7,850 nucleotides of DNA from Chersky-822 sp035553055 (GTDB taxonomy: Bacteria > Actinomycetota > Actinomycetes > Streptosporangiales > Streptosporangiaceae), in the NCBI GenBank assembly GCA_035553055.1, contig DATNEK010000072.1:1-7850 (forward strand). Reading direction: 5' to 3'. A model generated the notes under the pieces. That model saw only the letters and a program-made list of their open reading frames with translations, made no database searches and was not told where the DNA came from. Numbering within the stretch: the first letter of the stretch is position 1; each line of letters begins with the position of its first letter. Shown here piece after piece: positions 1-7,778 of this stretch. A program made the translations under genes and the position numbers.

Positions 1-23
1 ATCGCGCCTGGCGGGGCCTGTCC

Positions 24-126
24 CCGCGATGGATTACCGGATCCATCGCGGAAATCGGGTGTGAATTGCCGGATCCATCGCGGAGGTCGGTGGGCTGGCG
101 TGCGATGGATTCGGGTATTCATCGCG
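24..126. repeat. Cluster of three palindromic repeats, left copy
   Basis: There are three sites of one palindrome family. Site 1 (24-51) is perfect: CGCGATGGAT, a six-base centre (TACCGG), then ATCCATCGCG, plus one further outer C-G pair. Site 2 keeps the right arm (73-83) with a decayed left arm (GTGAAT at 61-66) and centre TGCCGG. Site 3 (102-125) has GCGATGGAT, centre TCGGGT, then ATTCATCGC; its only change is G-to-U compatible, so an RNA hairpin would survive. Left arms are offset by 32 and then 44 bases, almost matching the cluster at 7677-7778. This resembles REP-type extragenic palindromes or a multi-site operator. Which one is not decidable from the sequence. Confidence 0.85.
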
Positions 127-451
127 CTCAACGGGGCCTCGTGGTGCAGGCGGGACTCGTGGCGCGACTTCAGCAGGAGCCGACGGCGCGGGACACCCGC
201 CGGACTAGGCGGATGGCAATCGAAGTCCTGCGTGAGGGCTGGTAGTGCGGGGGTTCGGTGATTACTGCGGATGGTTGCCGTGTGATGTGCGGGGGTCGGC
301 GGGTGCTGGCAGTAGCCGGCTGGTGATCGCGGTGAATCGGCGGGTGCCTGGCGGAAGGTTGCCGTGTACCGGAAACTTCCCGTGTCGGGTGCGGAGCAGT
401 GCCGTCGGGGTCACGGATGACTGCCGCGTTACGGATGGTTTTAGGTGTTAT
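127..451. other. Gene-free stretch
   Basis: No convincing coding region is seen on either strand. Open frames cross it, but they are Arg/Pro-rich, match no family I recognise and lack a ribosome binding site. Weak internal repetition is visible: GGTTGCCGTGT occurs at 273-283 and 357-367, among several loosely similar CGG/TGCCG-containing pieces. These may be decayed relatives of the neighbouring palindromes, but the similarity is too low to claim. Confidence 0.5.
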
Positions 452-611
452 CGGGCTGTTGCAGAATTGAGTCACCGCGAAAATGATCTCCACTGGCTCG
501 TAAGAATAAGCCCCATCTGAACTGGTTTCCCCACCCTGCCGTTGCGGCAGCATCCAGGACGTCCGCCGTCCCCCACCTCTCCCGCACCGAAGGCGATTCT
601 GCAACAGCCCG
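452..611. mobile_element. Possible MITE or insertion-sequence remnant bounded by perfect 16-bp inverted repeats
   Basis: The segment begins with CGGGCTGTTGCAGAAT (452-467) and ends with its exact reverse complement (596-611), enclosing 128 bp. It is too short to encode a transposase. A small perfect hairpin lies inside at 536-550 (CTGCCG, TTG, CGGCAG). From memory, the CTGTTGCA core resembles the ends of several DDE insertion sequences; I could not compare sequences. No target-site duplication is visible: the flanks end in GTTAT on the left and start TCGGA on the right. A non-autonomous element or deletion remnant is the favoured reading. A large cruciform or regulatory RNA stem is an alternative. 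Confidence 0.4.
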
Positions 612-615
612 TCGG

Positions 616-689
616 ACGACAGTGACGGTCCAACGTGGTCGTCGCGACCTGAGCTGGAACGACAGTGACGGTCCAACATGGTCGTTGCG
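616..689. repeat. 31-bp direct repeat pair
   Basis: Positions 616-646 recur at 659-689 with two differences (position 635 against 678, and 642 against 685), separated by 12 bp, so the period is 43. The pair starts five bases after the right inverted repeat of the 452-611 segment. It could therefore be part of the same element or of its insertion site. No coding role is apparent. Confidence 0.75.
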
Positions 690-735
690 GGCCCGCTACC
701 CCGAGCCGGGCGCGGCCGTCTCTCCCTGGCGCACC

Positions 736-888
736 GGCTCCGCCGGCCGGACCGGCTACCCCGGCCGCACCGGCTCCGCCGGCCGCACCGGCTCCGCCGG
801 CCGGACCGGCTACCCCGGCCGGACCGGCTACCCCGGAAGGCCCGGCCACCCCGGAAGGCCCGGCCACCCCGGAAGGCTCGGCCACCCC
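736..888. repeat. 18-bp tandem repeat array, 8.5 units
   Basis: Units start at 736, 754, 772, 790, 808, 826, 844, 862 and 880 (half unit). Each has the form GGC-(TCC/TAC/CAC)-(GCC/CCC)-(GGC/GGA)-(CGG/CGC/AGG)-(ACC/CCC/CTC), with no indels. Because glycine codons recur every nine bases, both strands read as Gly-X-Y. The plus frame gives runs such as GSAGRTGYPGRT. The minus frame gives GVAGPSGVAGPS and ends GAPGRDG, which is strongly collagen-like. The flanks of both open frames (plus 622-954, minus 472-894) look non-coding and neither start has a clear ribosome binding site. A real collagen-like peptide is therefore possible but not supported. Positions 889-1089 hold nothing else I recognise. 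Confidence 0.85.
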
Positions 889-1089
889 AAGCACTCCGGC
901 CAGTCCGGCCGATGCGACCTTGCAAAGGCCCTGCGAAAACGCCCGGCGGGATGAAAGTCAGGTGGCGTGTCCGCACCGCCACCGGAAAAGAAGCCGAACG
1001 ACTGGAGAAACAGCAGAATCAGGTGACCGAAAAGGTGACTTGGCCATCCTTGCTGTGATCCGGGCGAGGGTGTCGCGCGTCAATCAGAT

Positions 1090-2550
1090 GTGAAACACAC
1101 CAAGACGGCTGGGGTGTACTCAGCACTGATCGCCGCGACGGCCGCGATCACTGTCATTGCCGGGGGTACGGCTTCGGCCAGCGCGGCGTCTGCGAGTGTT
1201 AGGTCAACAGGCACGTGGGGCAACGCCCAGCGGATCAGCACGCCGCCGACGCGGCCGTTCTACGGCAGTAACCTGGGCTCCATCTCTTGCGCGCCCAAGG
1301 GTTACTGCGCGGCCCTCGGGGGCTACGTGAAGAACACGAAGGCGTTCACCGGGGTGCCCTACGTGGTCACTGAGAGCAAGGGCAAGTGGAGCAGGATCAA
1401 GGTGTTCGACCTCTCCTTGCTCAAGAAGAGCCTGCCGAGTGCCGGAGCCGACTTGGTGGCGTGCCCGTCGGCCGGCGATTGCACGGTGATCGGCGGGTAC
1501 AACGACACGCTCGGGCAGTCTGCCCCGTTCACGGTGAATGAGAAGAACGGCATCTGGGGCAAGGCGCACGCGATCGCCGGCATCAACGCGGGGATCGGCG
1601 GGCCTGGCGCCGAGATCGACTCTCTGGCGTGCACCTCGGCTGGCAACTGCGTGGCCGGCGGCCAGGTCGGGAACGGGAACGGAGCCGGATCCGAGGACAC
1701 TCAGCCTTTCGTGGTCAGCGAGATGAACGGCGTCTGGGGCGATGCCGAGGACTTGCCGGGGACGTCAGGCCTGGCCATCGTGGCTGGCGACGTCGACTTC
1801 ATTTCCTGCACGGGCACCACCTGCCTGGGCGTCGGGACGTACTCGGTCGGCACCGACATGTCCTCGGTGACCCACCAGTACGTGGCGGTCGCGAAGAACG
1901 GCGTCTGGGGCACCGCCATGCCGATCCCCGGCCTGCCGTCCGACGAGAACTCGGTCGGTCCTTTGTCCTGTTCCCCCGGCGGCACCTGCACGGTAGTCGC
2001 TGGATCGGGTTCCGACCAGGGCCGCCCGTTCACCGTGTCGGAGAAGAACGGCACCTGGAACACCAGGCACAACAAGATACCTGGCCTGGGCGGCGCCCTC
2101 TTTTCGCTGGCCTGCCCTTCGGCCGGCGATTGCAGCGCGGACGGGGCGTTCACCGGTCCTGCCAGTCGCTTTGACCTGCCGTTCGTCGTGACCGAGCACA
2201 ACGGAACCTGGAGCAAGGCCGAGCCGGTGCCTGGCGTGCTCGCGCTCAGTCATGGCAGCGACCTCTTCCAGGCCTCGTTCGCCAATCTGTCCTGCGGCGC
2301 GGCAGGGAATTGCGCGGCTATCGGCTACGTCCAGGTCAGCAAGGCCCGCTCGATCGCGTACGTGGTCAACGAGGTCGGCGGACGCTGGAATCGGGCGCAC
2401 GTGGTGCCCGGCATCGCCAAGCTCGAGAAGCGAGGCCGCTCGGCAGGTAACGCGATCGCCTGCTGGTCAGCGGGCCATTGCGCTGCTGACGGCTTCTTCA
2501 GCTTCCGCGTGCCGAACACCCCGATCGCGTTTGTCGTGACCGAGCGCTAG
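1090..2550 (+). CDS. Exported Cys-pair/Trp repeat protein, probable eight-bladed beta-propeller
   Basis: The protein has 486 residues and unknown function. The N-terminus is a Sec-type signal peptide: a basic start (MKHTK), a hydrophobic run to about residue 26, and likely cleavage within the Ala/Ser stretch at 28-35. Eight repeats of 48-60 residues follow. Each begins with a cysteine pair (67/73, 125/131, 181/187, 240/245, 294/300, 342/348, 402/408, 458/464), commonly CPSAGDC. It continues to a PFVV(S/T)E strand and an NG-x-W turn (Trp 43, 100, 156, 216, 273, 323, 374, 433) followed by a PG loop. The last repeat stops at FVVTER without its Trp, while the mature N-terminus supplies an unpaired GTWGNAQ. 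That is the pattern expected of a ring closed by N- and C-terminal strands. All 16 cysteines are paired within repeats, which suits an extracytoplasmic protein. There is no wall anchor or catalytic domain. It starts at GTG 1090 because that gives the complete signal peptide, but no good ribosome binding site precedes it. Confidence 0.88.
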   Translation: MKHTKTAGVYSALIAATAAITVIAGGTASASAASASVRSTGTWGNAQRISTPPTRPFYGSNLGSISCAPKGYCAALGGYVKNTKAFTGVPYVVTESKGKWSRIKVFDLSLLKKSLPSAGADLVACPSAGDCTVIGGYNDTLGQSAPFTVNEKNGIWGKAHAIAGINAGIGGPGAEIDSLACTSAGNCVAGGQVGNGNGAGSEDTQPFVVSEMNGVWGDAEDLPGTSGLAIVAGDVDFISCTGTTCLGVGTYSVGTDMSSVTHQYVAVAKNGVWGTAMPIPGLPSDENSVGPLSCSPGGTCTVVAGSGSDQGRPFTVSEKNGTWNTRHNKIPGLGGALFSLACPSAGDCSADGAFTGPASRFDLPFVVTEHNGTWSKAEPVPGVLALSHGSDLFQASFANLSCGAAGNCAAIGYVQVSKARSIAYVVNEVGGRWNRAHVVPGIAKLEKRGRSAGNAIACWSAGHCAADGFFSFRVPNTPIAFVVTER

Positions 2551-3574
2551 GCCTTCTTCTTCTCGGCGTGGCCGCCGAACTCGCTGCGCATCGCTGAGAG
2601 GGCCTTGTCGGTGAACTCGCCCAGGCCGCGTGACTCGAATCGCTGGTAGAGGGAGGCGGTGATCACCGGAGCTGGGACGCCTTCCTCTACGGCGGCGAGC
2701 ACCGTCCAGCGGCCTTCGCCTGAGTCGGAGACTCGCCCGGCGAAGTCGTCAAGGTCGGGCGACTTGGCCAGAGCGCTGGCGGTGAGGTCGACCAGCCAGG
2801 AGCTGACGACGGAGCCGCGGCGCCAGACCTCGGCGACTTCGGGGACCGGGATCTCGTACTGATACATCTCGGGATCAGTCAGGGGCGTGGTCTCGGCGTC
2901 GGTCTCGACTTCGGCCAGACCCGCGTTCGCGTGCTTGATGATTGACAGGCCCTCGGCAATCGCGGCCATCATGCCGTACTCGATGCCGTTGTGCACCATC
3001 TTGACGAAGTGGCCGGCGCCGGCCTGGCCGCAGTGCAGGTAGCCGTCCTGGGCGGTGCCGCCCGGCTTGCGGCTCGGGGTGTCCTCGACATCGCCCTTGC
3101 CGGGCGCGATCGTCTTGAATATCGGGTCGAGCCGCTGCACCGCCTCGTCGTCGCCGCCGATCATCAGGCAGTAGCCGCGTTCTAGGCCCCAGACTCCGCC
3201 CGAGGTGCCGCAGTCGATGTAGTGGATACCCTTCGGCGCGAGCGTCTTCGCCCGCGCGATGTCATCGCGGTAGTAGGAGTTGCCGCCGTCAATCACTACG
3301 TCGCCTGCCTCGAGCATCGAGCACAGGTGATCGAGGGTGCGCCCGGTGATCGCGGCTGGCAGCATCAGCCACGCGGCGCGGGGCGGCTCCAGCTTGGCGA
3401 CGAAGTCATCGAGGTCGCTCGCGCCGGTAGCGCCTTCGGCCACCAGATCGGCGACCGCCGCCTTGTTGACGTCGAAGACGACGCAGCTGTGGCCGTCGCG
3501 CATCAGCCTGCGTACCAGGTTCGCGCCCATCCGTCCGAGCCCGACCATGCCTAGCTGCATTGGGTGCTCCGTGC

Positions 3575-3578
<4 letters not shown>
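2547..3578 (-). CDS. gnd: 6-phosphogluconate dehydrogenase, decarboxylating, short NAD-type
   Basis: This cytosolic enzyme oxidises and decarboxylates 6-phosphogluconate to ribulose 5-phosphate in the oxidative pentose phosphate pathway. Its 343 residues match the short form of the family rather than the ~470-residue form. The N-terminal Rossmann domain has GLGRMG (13-18). Asp36 at the end of the second strand (FDVN) suggests NAD rather than NADP; NADP enzymes usually have Asn-Arg there. VIDGGNSYYRDD (95-106), DCGTSGG (122-128) and the catalytic HFVKMVHNGIEYG (190-202, Lys193 and Glu200) are intact. The C-terminal helical domain carries AEVWRRGSVVSSWLVD (249-264). The ATG overlaps the pgi stop as ATGA and has a strong ribosome binding site, so translational coupling is likely. 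The 3' end overlaps the convergent gene's stop codon. Confidence 0.95.
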
Positions 3579-5209
<1,631 letters not shown>

Positions 5210-5245
5210 TTGGATGTCCTCTCAGTTGGAGGTGTGACGTTGGCG

Positions 5246-5251
5246 ACACTA
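5246..5251 (-). promoter_or_regulatory. Candidate -10 box for the pgi-gnd operon
   Basis: On the minus strand TAGTGT fits the actinobacterial TANNNT -10 pattern and would give a leader of about 30 bases before the pgi GTG, including its GAGGA site. No good -35 hexamer is found at 16-18 bases, so this is a weak call. Confidence 0.3.
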
Positions 5252-5265
5252 GCGCGCCGGGGGAT

Positions 5266-5288
5266 CTCGGGGCGCTCGTCCCCCCGAG
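5266..5288. promoter_or_regulatory. Inverted repeat in the pgi / ligase divergent region
   Basis: CTCGGGG (5266-5272) and CCCCGAG (5282-5288) are exact complements around a nine-base centre. The site lies between the two divergent genes, upstream of both proposed -10 boxes. It could be an operator or simply a GC-rich stem; there is no T-tract to make it a terminator. Confidence 0.35.
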
Positions 5289-5335
5289 CCAGCACAGCGC
5301 ACTGACCGCGTGGTCGTGACCTACCTACCCCACGG

Positions 5336-5341
5336 GATACT
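5336..5341 (+). promoter_or_regulatory. Candidate -10 box for a leaderless transcript of the cysteine ligase gene
   Basis: GATACT occupies -12 to -7 relative to the ATG at 5348, with the key A at -11 and T at -7. This is where the -10 box sits when transcription starts at the A of the start codon, as is common in actinobacteria. No ribosome binding site lies in front of this ATG, which agrees with a leaderless mRNA. The -35 region (GTCGTG or GTGACC nearby) is poor. Confidence 0.5.
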
Positions 5342-5347
5342 GCGAAC

Positions 5348-6472
5348 ATGACGGAGAATGAGACTGGCTTGCGACTCGGCGGCAGCTACCTGCCGTTGCT
5401 CGACCGGGCGCGCATCTATTGCTGCGGAATCACTCCTTACGACGTCACGCACCTCGGGCACGCGGCGACGTTCGTCTGGGTGGACGTGCTGACGCGGGTA
5501 CTCGGCTCGATGGGCTGCCGGGCTCAGCTGTGCCGGAACGTCACCGACGTTGATGACGTGCTGTTCGAGGCCGCTGAGCGGTCGGGTTCGGCGTTCGACG
5601 CGTTCGCTTCCGTGCAGCAGTTCAGGTTCGACCAGGACATGAGCGCGCTCGGCGTCCGCGAACCGCAGTTCGCGCCGAGAGCCAGGCGGAACGTGGGTCA
5701 GGTGATCAGGCTCGCCGATGGACTGCTGCAGTCAGGGGCGGCCTACCTGCGCGACGGCAGCGTGTACTTCCGCGGCGCGGCGGTCGCCGCCGACGCGGGC
5801 CTCCGCAGGGATGAAGCTGAGGCGCTTGCGGCCGAGTACGGCGCCAGGCTCCAGGACCCGGCCAAGGACGACAAGCTTGACGTGGCGGTCTGGCGCCGGT
5901 CAGCGGCCGATGAGCCAGGCTGGTCATCGCCTTGGGGCAACGGCAGGCCAGGCTGGCACGCCGAGTGCGCCGCCATGTCGCTCTCTGTTCTCGGGCTCGC
6001 GGTTGACGTGCTGTCCGGTGGCGCTGACCTGCGGTTCCCGCACCACGCGTTCCAGATCGCGATGGCGCAGACGCTGACGCAGGTGCGGCCTTACGCCCGG
6101 GTCAGGTTCGGGGTGGGAGTCGTCAGGCTTGACGGCGCCAAGATGGCGAAGTCGACTGGAAACCTTGTCTTGGTCAGCGACGTGCTTGCCGACCATTCGG
6201 CTGCGGCGCTGCGGCTCTGCCTGGTCGACCGGCCGTGGTCGCGAGGGTGGGATTACTCGGTCGCCGAACTCGACGGGGCGACGGCCAGGCTTGAGCGGCT
6301 TTATCTCGCCGCGGGCCGGTCGTCGCAGGAGTCGTCGCAAGTGGCAGCCTCGGCCGAGATCACTGCGGCGCTTTGTGACGACCTTGACGTGAGCCGGGCG
6401 CTCGACATCGCCGAGGAGACCGGCGGGGTGGCCGCCCGCAGCCTGATCGCGACGCTCGGGTTGAGCGAGTAG
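5348..6472 (+). CDS. MshC-like cysteine ligase (class I CysRS-related adenylate-forming enzyme)
   Basis: The family activates cysteine with ATP. CysRS then charges tRNA, while MshC joins cysteine to glucosaminyl-inositol in mycothiol synthesis. The opening CGITPYDVTHLGHAAT (26-41) is MshC-like and contains the HIGH-type HLGHA (35-39). Also present are NVTDVDD (64-70), GRPGWHAECAAMS (199-211), DLRFPHH (227-233) and the KMSKS-loop variant KMAKS (265-269). Zinc ligands Cys26, Cys207 and His232 are kept. The fourth CysRS ligand, Glu, falls at Gln236, and Ala234 replaces the Glu that follows His-His in both relatives. There is no CysRS anticodon-binding domain. At 374 residues it is shorter than MshC as I recall it (~410), chiefly at the N-terminus. 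It could be the organism's diverged MshC or a paralogue with another acceptor; I lean to a paralogue. A glycerate kinase gene follows after 50 bp on the same strand. Confidence 0.85.
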   Translation: MTENETGLRLGGSYLPLLDRARIYCCGITPYDVTHLGHAATFVWVDVLTRVLGSMGCRAQLCRNVTDVDDVLFEAAERSGSAFDAFASVQQFRFDQDMSALGVREPQFAPRARRNVGQVIRLADGLLQSGAAYLRDGSVYFRGAAVAADAGLRRDEAEALAAEYGARLQDPAKDDKLDVAVWRRSAADEPGWSSPWGNGRPGWHAECAAMSLSVLGLAVDVLSGGADLRFPHHAFQIAMAQTLTQVRPYARVRFGVGVVRLDGAKMAKSTGNLVLVSDVLADHSAAALRLCLVDRPWSRGWDYSVAELDGATARLERLYLAAGRSSQESSQVAASAEITAALCDDLDVSRALDIAEETGGVAARSLIATLGLSE

Positions 6473-6505
6473 GGCGGGTTTGGCTGAGGGCGGGCGGGGC
6501 GGGAT

Positions 6506-6512
6506 GGAGAGG
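6506..6512 (+). promoter_or_regulatory. Ribosome binding site of the glycerate kinase gene
   Basis: GGAGAGG lies ten bases before the GTG at 6523. It favours that start over the next in-frame GTG at 6535, which is about 22 bases away. Confidence 0.6.
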
Positions 6513-6522
6513 CGGGTGGCTG

Positions 6523-7653
6523 GTGGTTCAGCGGGTGCTTGTGGTGCCAGACAAGTTCAAGGGCAGCGTGACAGCGGCGGAAGCGGCCGATGCGCTCGCG
6601 ATCGGGCTGCTGAGCGCCAGGCCCGATCTGGACGTGGTGCGGTTGCCGGTGGCCGACGGCGGTGATGGCACGTTGGCAGCCGCCGTGTCGGCCGGGTACG
6701 AGCTTGTGCCGGTTGTGGCTGACGGCCCGACCGGCGAGCCTGTAGGGACCGCGTTCGCCGTCGCCGCCGATACGGCCGTAGTCGAGCTTGCCGACGTGAC
6801 CGGGCTGCGTCGGCTGCCAGGCGCGCCCGCGCCGCTGACGGCCTCGACGTACGGCGTCGGCCAGGTGATCGCGGCGGCGCTCGATTACGGCGCGTCGAGG
6901 ATCGTGCTTGGCATCGGCGGCAGCGCGAGCACCGATGGTGGCGCCGGGATGCTCCAGGCACTCGGCCTGCGCCTGGCAGGTGAGGACGGGCAGCAACTCG
7001 CACGCGGTGGGGCGGCGCTGGCTGGCCTGGTCACCGTGGAGGTGGCCGAGCTCGATCGAGTGCTTGGCGCCAACGTGACGGTGCTTGTCGCGAGCGATGT
7101 GGAAAATCCGCTGCTCGGGCCGAATGGGGCGGCGGTCGTATTCGGACCGCAAAAGGGCGCGAGCCCGGACGATGTGGCGTTGCTCGACCTGGCGCTGGCG
7201 CGGTGGGCGGCGGTGACCGGGTCGGTGACCGGGCGGGACGTGGCTGCCGATGCGGGCGCCGGCGCGGCTGGCGGCACCGGGTTCGGGGCGATGGCCTACT
7301 TGGGTGCGCGGCTCGTGCCGGGGGCGGAACTCGTGCTCGACCTGATCGGCTTCGACGCTGCCCTGACCGGCGCGAGCTTGGTGATCACTGGCGAAGGCAG
7401 CCTGGACTCTCAGAGCCTCGGCGGCAAGGCGCCCGTGGGCGTCGCCAGGGCGGCCCGGCGACACGGAGTCCCTGTCGTCGCTGTGGCAGGCCTGGTTTCG
7501 CTGACCGATGCTGAGCTAGCCGCAGCCGGGTTCGCCGCCGCGTATTCGCTCGCTGACCTGGAGCCTGATCACGAGGCGAGCATGGCCGGCGCCACCGATC
7601 TGCTCGCCAAAATCGGACATCGAATCGCTAAAACTCTTATAGCGGACCGATAA
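6523..7653 (+). CDS. glxK: Glycerate 2-kinase (GarK/GlxK family)
   Basis: This cytosolic enzyme phosphorylates D-glycerate with ATP, by family assignment giving 2-phosphoglycerate for lower glycolysis. The protein has 376 residues, the usual family length. Motifs in order are PDKFKGS (9-15), PVADGGDGT (42-50), GIGGSASTDGGAGMLQALG (130-148), SDVENPLLGPNGAAVVFGPQ (191-210) followed by KGAS, GGTGFGAM (250-257) and ITGEGSLDSQSLGGKAP (288-304). All look intact. The symbol marks the family only; garK and glxK types cannot be separated by reading. It probably shares a transcript with the ligase gene 50 bp upstream, although its own ribosome binding site allows independent translation. No glycolate, glyoxylate or glucarate genes are adjacent. 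Downstream, 23 bp separate the TAA from a palindrome cluster that could act as a 3' stem. Confidence 0.95.
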   Translation: MVQRVLVVPDKFKGSVTAAEAADALAIGLLSARPDLDVVRLPVADGGDGTLAAAVSAGYELVPVVADGPTGEPVGTAFAVAADTAVVELADVTGLRRLPGAPAPLTASTYGVGQVIAAALDYGASRIVLGIGGSASTDGGAGMLQALGLRLAGEDGQQLARGGAALAGLVTVEVAELDRVLGANVTVLVASDVENPLLGPNGAAVVFGPQKGASPDDVALLDLALARWAAVTGSVTGRDVAADAGAGAAGGTGFGAMAYLGARLVPGAELVLDLIGFDAALTGASLVITGEGSLDSQSLGGKAPVGVARAARRHGVPVVAVAGLVSLTDAELAAAGFAAAYSLADLEPDHEASMAGATDLLAKIGHRIAKTLIADR

Positions 7654-7676
7654 TCATGATCCACTTAGGATGAGCG

Positions 7677-7778
7677 CGCGATGGATGCCCGAATTCACAC
7701 TGGATTTTCCAGATGGATTGCCACATCCATCGCGGGGGTGGGCCTGCTGTGCGCTATGGATTGCCACATCCATCGCGC
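7677..7778. repeat. Cluster of three palindromic repeats, right copy
   Basis: The sites belong to the family seen at 24-126. Site 4 has an intact left arm (CGCGATGGAT, 7677-7686), centre GCCCGA and a decayed right arm ATTCAC. Site 5 (7713-7730) is ATGGAT, TGCCAC, ATCCAT, with CGCG only on the right. Site 6 (7751-7778) pairs GCGC, one mismatch, then ATGGAT around TGCCAC with ATCCAT and GCGC. ATGGAT blocks are offset by 32 and 43 bases. A separate small hairpin lies between sites 4 and 5 at 7700-7712 (CTGGA, TTT, TCCAG). It starts 23 bp after the glycerate kinase stop, so it may also protect or end that mRNA. No U-tract of an intrinsic terminator is present. Confidence 0.85.

Noticed and set aside
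24..126. CRISPR-like spaced repeats
   Set aside because: Repeats are internally palindromic, differ from each other, have unequal and very short gaps, and no cas gene is nearby.
170..982. 270-residue minus-strand open frame
   Set aside because: It is Arg/Gly/Ser-rich only because it crosses the 18-bp array, has no recognisable domain or ribosome binding site, and spans several unrelated repeats.
665..1093. 142-residue Pro/Ala-rich plus-strand open frame whose TGA overlaps the GTG of the next gene
   Set aside because: The overlap suggests coupling, but third codon positions are not G/C-biased as in the true genes, the start is inside the direct repeat, and the part after the array is unlike any family.
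1765..2400. 211-residue minus-strand open frame
   Set aside because: It is antisense to the repeat protein gene; its periodicity comes from the propeller repeats on the other strand.
5232..5249. GTGT...ACAC operator-like palindrome upstream of pgi
   Set aside because: Only the outer four bases pair; the inner bases do not, so it is not better than chance.
6301..7464. 387-residue minus-strand open frame
   Set aside because: It lies opposite the intact glycerate kinase and ligase genes and is His/Arg/Pro-rich, the usual antisense shadow in GC-rich DNA.
7653..7660. ATCATGAT palindrome after the glycerate kinase stop, also seen inside pgi near 3634
   Set aside because: Eight-base self-complementary words recur by chance and the second copy is within a coding region.
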